A stretch of DNA of 12,789 nucleotides. Source: Chloroflexota bacterium (GTDB lineage: Bacteria > Chloroflexota > Dehalococcoidia > Tepidiformales > Tepidiformaceae). Below, piece by piece: positions 1-6,328 of the stretch; the stretch's first letter is position 1; the number at the start of each line of letters is the position of its first letter. The translations under genes and the position numbers were made by a program. The stretch lies in assembly GCA_021823905.1 (NCBI GenBank), contig JAKALX010000060.1, positions 1 through 12,789 of the forward strand, given 5' to 3'. The notes below the pieces were generated by a model, which was given only the letters and a program-made list of their open reading frames with translations, ran no database searches and had not been told where the DNA came from.

Positions 1-1
1 C

Positions 2-322
2 CTCGCGGGGTACGAACTGCTCGACCCGCTCTTCGCCGTCCTGGGCCTGTTGCGGGCGGGCGCGAAAGAGTACTTCCAGGAACGTCTCGATGTCGCGCAT
101 GTCGGTGGGATCAGCTCCGGGACGACGATTTCGGATGCGGTGAGGGTCGAGATAATCTCGCGGATCACCGAAGACGAGATCGAGCGCCGGATCGAGGCGC
201 GCCGCGCCGCTCGGGCGGAGAAACAGTACGCCGAGGCGGACCGGATCCGCAAGGAGCTCGATGCGGCGGGCGTCCTCCTCGAGGACGGCAAGGCCGGAAC
301 CACGTGGAAGTACAAGGAATGA
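2..322 (+). CDS. cysS: Cysteinyl-tRNA synthetase, C-terminal end (partial)
   Basis: This is the 3' end of a gene that begins outside the window; the frame is open from base 2. CysRS charges tRNA-Cys with cysteine in the cytoplasm. About 106 residues are visible. They match the C-terminal helical, tRNA-binding part of the family: a helix-rich stretch (LLDPLFAVLGLL), then the family signature RRAARAEKQYAEADRIRKEL followed by a GV-LLEDGKAGTTWKY ending. The AR..K.Y.EAD.IR..L pattern and the closing LED..GT.W motif are typical of CysRS and hard to find elsewhere. The catalytic HIGH and KMSKS regions lie upstream, outside the window. The stop TGA at 320-322 overlaps the ATG of the next gene. It is a core housekeeping gene and marks the left edge of the accessory region. 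Confidence 0.9.
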   Translation, partial: LAGYELLDPLFAVLGLLRAGAKEYFQERLDVAHVGGISSGTTISDAVRVEIISRITEDEIERRIEARRAARAEKQYAEADRIRKELDAAGVLLEDGKAGTTWKYKE

Positions 323-1848
323 CCCCGGCCGTTGGGATTCCCGCGAACGCGAAACAGCTCGCCGCCCTCGTGAAAGAAGGCGAAGGTCCGACTCTGGAGT
401 TTAAGCGCTCGACGGGAGAGTTGAAGGAAGGCATGCGGACGCTCTGCGCCTTTCTGAACGGCTCCGGCGGCATGGTGCTCTTCGGCGTCCGTCCGGAAGG
501 CGCCATCGATGGGCAGACCGTCTCCGACCAGACGCTCCGCGATGTCGCTCAAGCCGCCGATCGCTTCGAGCCTCCCGTCGACGTCTCCATCCACCGCATC
601 AAGCTCAAGGAAAACAGCGAAATCCTCGCTCTGTCGACCGACGCTGCACGTGACATCCGACCGTTCACCTATGAAGGCCGGGCCTATGAGCGCGTGGGGA
701 GCACGACGCGTCGGATGCCGCAGACCAAATACGAGTGTATGCTCGTCGAGCGCGGCCATGCCAAACGCCGCTGGGAGAACCTTCCAGCCGAGGGACTGGC
801 GCTGAAGGACCTGGATCGCAAGGAAATCCTGCGAACGCGCGAGCTGGCCATTCAGCAAAACCGGATCTCGCCGGACACCCGCCGCAACATCGGGGAGATC
901 CTTGACCGGCTGGGCCTGCGGGCGAACAGCGTCATCACACAGGCCGCCCATGTGCTTTACGGGAAGAGATTCCTGCCGGACTACCCGCAGTGTCTTCTCA
1001 AGATGGGGCGATTCCGGGGCACCGAGATCACCGGCGAGATCGTGGACAACCGGCAGGAGCACATGAACGCCTTCGCCATGGTGCGCGAAGGGATGGCATT
1101 TCTCGAACGGACCATGCCGCTGGGCGCGCGCTTTCCTGAGGGGAAAATATTCCGGGAGGATCGGTTCCCGGTTCCGCTGGACGCCCTCCGCGAAATCCTT
1201 CTCAACGCCGTTATGCACCGGGACTACTCCCACTACTCCGGCTACGTTGCCATCGTGGTTTTCGATGACCGGATCGAAATCCGAAGCTACGGACGCCTTC
1301 CCAACGGCATCACTGTGAAACAACTGTCGGGGCGGCATGATTCGAAGCCGACCAACCCTCTGATTGCCGGTGCGTTCCACCGTACGGGAGCGGTGGAGGT
1401 TTGGGGCCGGGGCACCAACCGGGTTATCGCCATGTGCAAGCAGTACGGTGCGCCTCCGCCGGAATTCGAGGAACGGCAGGGTTTTCTGATCGTCACATTC
1501 AAAGCGCAGTTGGTCGCCGAAGGTGCGGCAGAGACTTCCGGGGTCCAGCCAGGCCAACGTCGGGACCAGACAACCGAACAAGTCACCGTACAAGTCGGCG
1601 GACAAGTCACCGGACAAGTGGCCGAGCAAGTTCTGCGATTTTGCCAGGTCCCCCGAAAGGCCAGCGAGATTCGAGAACTGTTGCACCTGAAGCATAGGGA
1701 GACTTTCACTGACAATTATTTACGCCCGTTGCTGGAAAAAGGCTGGTTGGAACCCACCATCCCCGGCAAGCCGCGAAGCCGGATGCAACGCTACAGGACG
1801 ACGGAGGCGGGACTGGCCGCGTCGAAAGAGCCAGAGCGTGGATCATGA
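319..1848 (+). CDS. AlbA_2 (Schlafen-like) / GHKL ATPase / winged-helix protein (COG2865, 'RecG-like')
   Basis: Predicted 509 aa from ATG 319. Residues ~13-150 form an AlbA_2 (divergent AAA_4, Schlafen-like) domain, with GPTLEFKRS near residue 23-31 and the closing GRAYERVGSTTRRM. Residues ~285-400 form a GHKL-type HATPase_c_4 domain: N-box ILLNAVMHRDY with N296, and G-box WGRGTN at 362-367. After a QV-rich repeat linker (~418-438) comes a C-terminal winged helix ending in TIPGKPRSRMQRYRTT. Such proteins are often labelled 'ATP-dependent DNA helicase RecG' but have no helicase motifs. They are seen as regulators or in defence and toxin-like loci, and the exact role is unknown. ATG 319 is chosen for its ATGA overlap with cysS; GTG 304 is possible but lies deeper in cysS. 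The gene is a relative, outside the N-terminal domain, of the gene at 6325-7839. It may be co-transcribed with cysS. Confidence 0.85.
   Translation: MTPAVGIPANAKQLAALVKEGEGPTLEFKRSTGELKEGMRTLCAFLNGSGGMVLFGVRPEGAIDGQTVSDQTLRDVAQAADRFEPPVDVSIHRIKLKENSEILALSTDAARDIRPFTYEGRAYERVGSTTRRMPQTKYECMLVERGHAKRRWENLPAEGLALKDLDRKEILRTRELAIQQNRISPDTRRNIGEILDRLGLRANSVITQAAHVLYGKRFLPDYPQCLLKMGRFRGTEITGEIVDNRQEHMNAFAMVREGMAFLERTMPLGARFPEGKIFREDRFPVPLDALREILLNAVMHRDYSHYSGYVAIVVFDDRIEIRSYGRLPNGITVKQLSGRHDSKPTNPLIAGAFHRTGAVEVWGRGTNRVIAMCKQYGAPPPEFEERQGFLIVTFKAQLVAEGAAETSGVQPGQRRDQTTEQVTVQVGGQVTGQVAEQVLRFCQVPRKASEIRELLHLKHRETFTDNYLRPLLEKGWLEPTIPGKPRSRMQRYRTTEAGLAASKEPERGS
1573..1632 (+). repeat. Five 12-bp in-frame tandem repeats (xxQV linker)
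   Basis: Five consecutive 12-base units start at 1573, 1585, 1597, 1609 and 1621. They follow the pattern ACCGnACAAGTC and encode TEQV, TVQV, GGQV, TGQV and AEQV. They lie in the linker between the GHKL ATPase and the winged helix of the host gene. Because each unit is four codons, changes in copy number would alter linker length without shifting the frame. Confidence 0.9.
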
Positions 1849-1903
1849 AGCGGCTCAACGACAGATCTGTGACTTGGTGAAGCAGTGCGAGTCGAAGAAG
1901 GCG

Positions 1904-1961
1904 GCCTAACAAGCCGATGAAGCTGACGGTCGCCTGCGGCGCCCGCAGCGATGCGTTAGGC
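1904..1961 (+). other. attC: attC recombination site 1 (58 bp)
   Basis: Integron attC site. R'' is GCCTAAC (1904-1910) and R' is GTTAGGC (1955-1961); they are perfect inverted repeats that fit RYYYAAC / GTTRRRY. Inside is an imperfect hairpin: GTCGC (1929-1933) pairs with GCGAT (1948-1952, one G-T wobble) and TGCGG (1935-1939) pairs with CCGCA (1943-1947), with loop CGC and one unpaired C at 1934. Recombination by an integron integrase would occur between G1955 and T1956. The site follows the AlbA_2 gene by 55 bp and is immediately followed by a cassette ribosome binding site. The outer L-box pairing is weak, but the R boxes and spacing are canonical. Confidence 0.88.
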
Positions 1962-1965
1962 GGCC

Positions 1966-1972
1966 AGAAGGA
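1966..1972 (+). promoter_or_regulatory. Ribosome binding site of the cassette gene
   Basis: AGAAGGA ends 6 bases before ATG 1979. It lies directly after attC R', as usual for cassette genes, and supports ATG 1979 over the adjacent GTG 1976. Confidence 0.75.
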
Positions 1973-1978
1973 TCAGTG

Positions 1979-2659
1979 ATGGACTCCAAGGCGATGCCAG
2001 GTGTGTTCACGCCGGACAACGAGCCGTATCTCGGGCGGAATCTGCTGTTCCATTATGACCAGATCATCAGCTCCGTTATGGAGCAGAATTCCGTCACTGC
2101 ACCTACGACCCATGGCCGCCCGCTTACCGATCATCAACGGATGGCGTGCCAGGTCATCCCTCAGGCGCACAGCATCACGCTGTCGATTCGGGAGCTCATT
2201 CGGCAAGGCTATCTGTCCGGCGCGCATGTCCTCGTGAGGGCTTTGGTGGAGCGTGCGGCCATCCTGCTTTACCTCCACCTGTACCCGGAGGAGATCGACC
2301 GCTGGAAGCGCGGCTGGCATCAGCAAGACGCGCCCAGCCTTGCGAAGATGTTCGACGCTATCCAATCCAAACAGCAACGCGAAACTCCGGTTCGCGGGCG
2401 CGATCTGACAGCATCCATGAACAGTCTGTTGCACGCGAAGCCCGACTCCGCTCCTTGGAACTTGGTTTCGATGGGCGAGAAAGGACTTGGTCACGCCGTG
2501 TCGAAGATCCTGAACCGTCCTGATCTATGTGACGATCTCTGCGCAAACGTGATTCCGTGGGTCGTCGTCGTTCAAGGAATGATGGCGGCATACTTTCCTA
2601 AGGAGCCAGCCGTCCAACATCAACCGGGTGCGGCGGTCGGCGCTCCGCGCCGCCGCTGA
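1979..2659 (+). CDS. DUF5677-like hypothetical cassette protein
   Basis: Predicted 226 aa, helical and soluble, with no signal peptide. The segment from ~56 to 95 reads ITLSIRELIRQGYLSGAHVLVRALVERAAILLYLHLY. It resembles the core of DUF5677, a family of unknown function whose helices carry an 'L.RAL.E......YL' pattern and which occurs in mobile DNA. Residues ~96-170 are charged and amphipathic, and a hydrophobic helix (VIPWVVVVQGMMAAYF) lies near 185-200. The last 15 codons and the TGA are written inside the second attC, giving a Pro/Ala/Arg-rich tail (PGAAVGAPRRR) that is probably not functional. Translation is set by the leader Shine-Dalgarno. Transcription must come from upstream because the leader is too short for a promoter. 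The family match rests on pattern memory and is moderate. Confidence 0.7.
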   Translation: MDSKAMPGVFTPDNEPYLGRNLLFHYDQIISSVMEQNSVTAPTTHGRPLTDHQRMACQVIPQAHSITLSIRELIRQGYLSGAHVLVRALVERAAILLYLHLYPEEIDRWKRGWHQQDAPSLAKMFDAIQSKQQRETPVRGRDLTASMNSLLHAKPDSAPWNLVSMGEKGLGHAVSKILNRPDLCDDLCANVIPWVVVVQGMMAAYFPKEPAVQHQPGAAVGAPRRR

Positions 2660-2674
2660 ACCGGAGCGTTAGGC
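2612..2674 (+). other. attC: attC recombination site 2 (63 bp)
   Basis: Integron attC site. R'' is GTCCAAC (2612-2618) and R' is GTTAGGC (2668-2674), both fitting RYYYAAC / GTTRRRY. The internal hairpin is strong: CCGG (2624-2627) with CCGG (2661-2664), GCGGC (2630-2634) with GCCGC (2652-2656), and GGCGC (2639-2643) with GCGCC (2647-2651) around loop TCC. Four unpaired bases (GGTC, 2635-2638) sit on the left arm. The cut point is G2668/T2669. The site overlaps the end of the cassette ORF and lies 43 bp upstream of radC. Confidence 0.88.
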
Positions 2675-2704
2675 GCACCAAGACCAACCACGAGGTGGGT
2701 GTGC

Positions 2705-2710
2705 GAGAAG
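2705..2710 (+). promoter_or_regulatory. Ribosome binding site of radC
   Basis: GAGAAG lies 7 bases before ATG 2718 and favours that start over ATG 2745 and ATG 2760, which have no clear Shine-Dalgarno. The surrounding leader is nearly identical to the leader of the DUF5677 cassette gene (1966-1981). Confidence 0.55.
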
Positions 2711-2717
2711 ATCAGTC

Positions 2718-3443
2718 ATGCAGTCACCGTGTGGCCCCTCTCGAATGGCTGTTCTCACGATGACCGACCAGCACTATCACGGCCATCGCCAACGACTCCG
2801 TGAGCGCTTCATCCGGTCTGGATTCGAAGGCTTTAACGACCACGAGGTCGTCGAATTGCTGCTCACCCTCGCCATCCCGCGCTCGGACGTCAAGCAACCA
2901 GCGAAGGCGTTGATTGCGCGCTTTGGGAACCTCAGGGGCATCCTGGATGCCCCGCTCGAAGAGTTGCAGAAGGTCAAGGGCATCGGATCGGTCGCGTCGG
3001 TTGCGCTCCGGATCATCCGCGCTGCAGCGGCGCTTTACCTCCAACAGTCGGCCGAAGGTGTTGAGTCGTTGGCCGACCCGGACCGGCTCTCGGCTTTCTG
3101 GCGCATGCGCATCGGCGCGCTGCGCGACGAGGTGTTCGAGGTGGCCTATCTCGACAGCGGCTACCGCCTGCTCCGCGACGGCGTGGACCGGCTTGAAGAA
3201 GGGACGATCGACCGAGCCACCGTGTACCCCCGCCGAGTCGTGGAGTATGCCATCAAGCGCGGAGCCGCCGCTCTGGTCCTCGCCCACAACCATCCGAACG
3301 GCCACGTGCAGCCGAGCGAGCAGGACAAGACTCTCACTCGCGCGCTCGTCCTTGCGGCGGAGATCGTTCATCTCAAGATCCTCGACCACCTGATCGTCTC
3401 GCCCGACGAGGTGTTCAGCTTTCGGAAGGCTGGGCTACTGTGA
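2718..3443 (+). CDS. radC: RadC family JAB/MPN+ domain protein
   Basis: Predicted 241 aa from ATG 2718; ATG 2760 would give 227 aa, closer to the common family start (MTDQHYHGHRQRLRERF). The N-terminal half is the UPF0758/RadC helical region with a helix-hairpin-helix KVKGIG at 85-90. The C-terminal half is a JAB1/MPN+ metalloprotease-like fold with an intact JAMM motif: E138, then H190-N-H192-P-N-G, S200 and D203. The usual HNHPSG is HNHPNG here. The zinc ligands are therefore present. RadC was once tied to repair in E. coli, but its biochemical role is unresolved, and it is frequent on mobile and defence DNA. The stop TGA overlaps the GTG of the helicase-nuclease, so the two are translationally coupled; it is the first gene of the operon. 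Family call is firm; role is unknown. Confidence 0.9.
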   Translation: MQSPCGPSRMAVLTMTDQHYHGHRQRLRERFIRSGFEGFNDHEVVELLLTLAIPRSDVKQPAKALIARFGNLRGILDAPLEELQKVKGIGSVASVALRIIRAAAALYLQQSAEGVESLADPDRLSAFWRMRIGALRDEVFEVAYLDSGYRLLRDGVDRLEEGTIDRATVYPRRVVEYAIKRGAAALVLAHNHPNGHVQPSEQDKTLTRALVLAAEIVHLKILDHLIVSPDEVFSFRKAGLL

Positions 3444-6328
3444 CCATCGCGCCCGCCATCCTCGAACACTACCCGGACCTGAACGATGCGCAGCGCGAGG
3501 CCGTCGCGCATTTGGACGGCCCGTTGCTCGTAGTGGCCGGGCCCGGATCGGGCAAGACCTACAGCATCGTGCTGCGCGCGCTCAACCTGCTTCTCTTGCA
3601 GAGAGCAACGGCGAAGGAGATCGTGCTCTGCACCTTCACCGAGAAGGCGGCGTTCGAGATGCGCGATCGCCTTTCTGCTGCCGCGCAGACGGTCGGCTAT
3701 CGGGGCGACCTGTCGGAGCTGCGAGTCACGACCATCCACGGGCTGTGCAACCGCATCCTGACCCGGCACCGCCACCGGACGGAGCTCGGCAACAGCTATG
3801 AGACGCTGGATGAGCTGACGCAGCTCCTGTTCATCTTCGAGCACTTCGACGAGATCATCGGCTCCGAAGAGAACGACCTCTATCTCGGCAAGTGGAAGAC
3901 GCGCTGGACCGCGATCGAGGGCGCACGCGGCTACTTCGACAAGATCACTGAAGAGCTGGTCGATCCCGCGCGGTTGTCCGCCTCGCCCGATCCATTCACG
4001 CAAGGCATCGCCCGTGCCTATCGCGCCTACGAGACAGCCCTCTTCGCCTACAACCGCACCGACTTCGCTCACCTGCAGAGCATCGTGCACGGGCTTCTCC
4101 TGCAGCCCGAGCACAACGGCACACTCGCGAGCGAGATCCGTTACGTGCTGGTGGACGAGTACCAGGACACGAACTACGTCCAGGAGCAGCTACTGCTCAA
4201 GCTCACCGAGCAGACAGGCAACCTTTGCGTCGTCGGCGACGAGGACCAGAGCTTGTACCGCTTCCGTGGCGCGACCGTTCGAAACATCCTCGAGTTTCCG
4301 AGCCGTTTCCCGGCGTGTCCCGTCGTTCGGCTCACCACGAACTACCGCTCCCACCGCGCCATCATCGAGCGCTACGACCGTTGGATGGCCTCGGCCGACT
4401 GGTCTAACCCGGACGGCGTGCCCTTTCGCTTCGAGAAAACCATCGAGGCTGATCCGAACGGCGGGCATCCGGACTACCCGGCGGTCATCAGCATCTGGGG
4501 ACGCGACGTGCGCGACGAGGCCGGCCGCTTCGCCGAAGTCGTCGAGTTCCTGAAGCGCAGTGCGGTCATCGAGGACTACAGCCAGGTGGCCCTGCTCCTG
4601 CACAGCGTGCGGGACGACCACAGCGGCTCGTACCTCGCGGCGCTTGAGGCGCGCGGCATCCCCACCTTCTGCCCCCGGGCCCGCGCCTACTTCGAGAACG
4701 ATGAGATCCGGCTCATGGTCGCCTGCTTTTCTGTGCTCTTCGGCTGGCACGGCGACGGGCGAGGCCAGATGGCAGGCGCCGTGGCCGAGCTCGGGCGCTA
4801 CGTGGACCAGGGGACCGTCGAACTGGCGAAAGCCTACGCCGCGCCGCATCCGTTGGCGCGTGCGCTGCAAGCGTGGGTCGGTGAGATCGCGGCTCTCGGC
4901 GAAGGTGAATCCCTCGACCTTCGCCCGGCTGACTACTTCTACCGGCTGCTCGCCCTGGACCCTTTCGCCAAGGCGGTGAAGATCGAGAACGCCGCGCGCA
5001 ACCTCGCTATCTTCTCCCAGCTCCTGAACGTCTTCCAGAGCTACTACCACTACACCGTCGTCACGCACCGCAACCGTGAGTTCCTGCGCTTCCACCTGTT
5101 CAACAGCTTCCTGCGGCTGCTGCACGACGGCGGCATCAACGAGTACGAAGATCCCGACCAGCCCTTCCCCAAGGGACACGTGCAGGTGATGACCATCCAC
5201 CAGGCGAAGGGCCTGGAGTTCCCCGTGGTTGTAGTGGGTAGCCTGAGCACACAGCTTTCGAGCGCGAAGGGGATCGATCGTGACCTCGGGGCCTTCTACC
5301 ACCGCCCGCCCTTCGAACCAGAAAGGCGGATCACGCTCTTCGACAGGATGCGCCTGCACTACGTCGCCTTCTCGCGGCCCCGGAAGGTGCTGGTCCTCAC
5401 TGCGCACGAACCCCCCAAAAACCACTTCGCGCCCATCTGGCAGGGTCTTCCGCAGTGGCCCTACGTGCAGCAGGACCTGCTGGCGGCGCAGCACTTCACC
5501 CTGCGCGAGCGGATGCCCGTCAAGCGGACCTACAGCTTCACCGGTGACCTCAAGATCTACGAGACCTGCCCGCGGCAGTACCAGTTCTTCCGCAAGTACG
5601 ACTTCACGCCGTCCCGGTCGGCGGTGATCTTCTTCGGGCTGCTGGTACACCAGACCATCGAGGAGATCCACCGCATCGCGCTCGATAGTAAACACGACAC
5701 GCTCGACGAACCGCGCATTCGCGCGATGTTCGACCGCACCTTCCGCTTCCTCTGCCTGAGCGACGTGCGGCCCATCGGCGATACCGCGAGACAGTCGGCC
5801 TTCCGCCAGGTCATGAATTATTTCCGCCAGAACCGGGAGGAGATACGGCGGGTGGTTCAAACCGAGGTGGACGTCTCGCTGGAGAAGGACGGCTACATCC
5901 TCTCCGGCAAAGTGGACCTGCTGCTCGGTAGTGACGGCAAGCTGGAACTGCTCGATTTCAAGACCTCGCCGCGTCCAACCGACAGCCTCGCTCTGCTTGA
6001 TGCTTACGAACGCCAGCTCTGCACCTACGCTCACATCCTTGAGCGGCGCTACGACAAGCGCGTGGCCCGTCTGTTACTCTACTGGACGGCGGAAAAACAG
6101 AAAACCAAGGCGCGCATGGCCTTTCCGTACCGCCCTGAGCGAATCGACGAGGCGGGCCGCTACTTCGACCAAGTGGTCGCGCGGATACAGGCCGGGGAGT
6201 TTCGAGTGGGGCAGTCACCAGAGGCGGCGATCTGCAAGGAGTGCGATCTGAGGCACTACTGCGTGCAGGACGGGTCGATTCGCAGGGGCACGGACCTGCC
6301 GAGTTTGGCAGGAGGTTCTATCCGGTGA
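3440..6328 (+). CDS. UvrD/Rep-type (SF1) helicase fused to Fe-S PD-(D/E)XK nuclease
   Basis: Predicted 962 aa from GTG 3440, with GGAAGG at 3424-3429 and a GTGA overlap with radC. Helicase motifs in order: Walker A AGPGSGKT (33-40), motif Ia CTFTEKAAFEMRDR, motif II LVDEYQDT (237-244), motif III VVGDEDQSLYRFRGA (from 264), motif V VMTIHQAKGLEF (583-594) and motif VI YVAFSRPR (641-648). The C-terminal ~250 residues are a Cas4/AddB/AdnB-like nuclease: D826 in GKVDLL, D839-F-K841, Q859 in QLCTY, and four cysteines C710, C932, C935 and C941 that would bind a 4Fe-4S cluster. It would unwind and degrade DNA ends, as one AddAB/AdnAB subunit does. No second subunit is nearby. The setting beside Type III restriction genes suggests resection of cut DNA, which is inference. 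Confidence 0.92.
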   Translation: MTIAPAILEHYPDLNDAQREAVAHLDGPLLVVAGPGSGKTYSIVLRALNLLLLQRATAKEIVLCTFTEKAAFEMRDRLSAAAQTVGYRGDLSELRVTTIHGLCNRILTRHRHRTELGNSYETLDELTQLLFIFEHFDEIIGSEENDLYLGKWKTRWTAIEGARGYFDKITEELVDPARLSASPDPFTQGIARAYRAYETALFAYNRTDFAHLQSIVHGLLLQPEHNGTLASEIRYVLVDEYQDTNYVQEQLLLKLTEQTGNLCVVGDEDQSLYRFRGATVRNILEFPSRFPACPVVRLTTNYRSHRAIIERYDRWMASADWSNPDGVPFRFEKTIEADPNGGHPDYPAVISIWGRDVRDEAGRFAEVVEFLKRSAVIEDYSQVALLLHSVRDDHSGSYLAALEARGIPTFCPRARAYFENDEIRLMVACFSVLFGWHGDGRGQMAGAVAELGRYVDQGTVELAKAYAAPHPLARALQAWVGEIAALGEGESLDLRPADYFYRLLALDPFAKAVKIENAARNLAIFSQLLNVFQSYYHYTVVTHRNREFLRFHLFNSFLRLLHDGGINEYEDPDQPFPKGHVQVMTIHQAKGLEFPVVVVGSLSTQLSSAKGIDRDLGAFYHRPPFEPERRITLFDRMRLHYVAFSRPRKVLVLTAHEPPKNHFAPIWQGLPQWPYVQQDLLAAQHFTLRERMPVKRTYSFTGDLKIYETCPRQYQFFRKYDFTPSRSAVIFFGLLVHQTIEEIHRIALDSKHDTLDEPRIRAMFDRTFRFLCLSDVRPIGDTARQSAFRQVMNYFRQNREEIRRVVQTEVDVSLEKDGYILSGKVDLLLGSDGKLELLDFKTSPRPTDSLALLDAYERQLCTYAHILERRYDKRVARLLLYWTAEKQKTKARMAFPYRPERIDEAGRYFDQVVARIQAGEFRVGQSPEAAICKECDLRHYCVQDGSIRRGTDLPSLAGGSIR
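6311..6315 (+). promoter_or_regulatory. Ribosome binding site fixing GTG 6325
   Basis: GGAGG lies 9 bases before GTG 6325, inside the last codons of the helicase-nuclease gene. It identifies GTG 6325 as the start of the DUF4062 protein rather than the upstream in-frame GTG 6241, which falls within the Fe-S cysteine codons of the preceding gene. Confidence 0.8.

Larger units (their letters stand above)
1956..2668 (+). mobile_element. Integron gene cassette carrying one DUF5677-like gene
   Basis: A complete 713-bp gene cassette, defined by the recombination points G1955/T1956 in the first attC and G2668/T2669 in the second. It has the classic plan: TTAGGC, a short leader with a Shine-Dalgarno sequence, a single + strand ORF, and an attC at the end that overlaps the 3' end of the ORF. 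Size, gene content and orientation are all normal for integron cassettes. No integrase gene or attI is visible in the window. Confidence 0.85.

Noticed and set aside
331..337. GTTGGGA as a possible left integron cut site (G^TTRRRY)
   Set aside because: The last base is A rather than a pyrimidine, no hairpin or R'' partner lies to its left, and it sits in coding sequence.
1904..2674. The attC hairpins as Rho-independent terminators
   Set aside because: Neither stem is followed by a T-run, and the R-box consensus explains them fully.
4190..6034. 614-aa open frame on the minus strand
   Set aside because: It lies wholly inside the helicase-nuclease gene, has no recognisable motifs, and is rich in V/E/D/H/R as expected for an antisense reading of GC-rich codons.
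6241..6324. Upstream GTG start for the DUF4062 protein
   Set aside because: It would use the Fe-S cysteine codons of the preceding gene in another frame; the added residues are unlike DUF4062, and GTG 6325 has a perfect Shine-Dalgarno and GTGA overlap.
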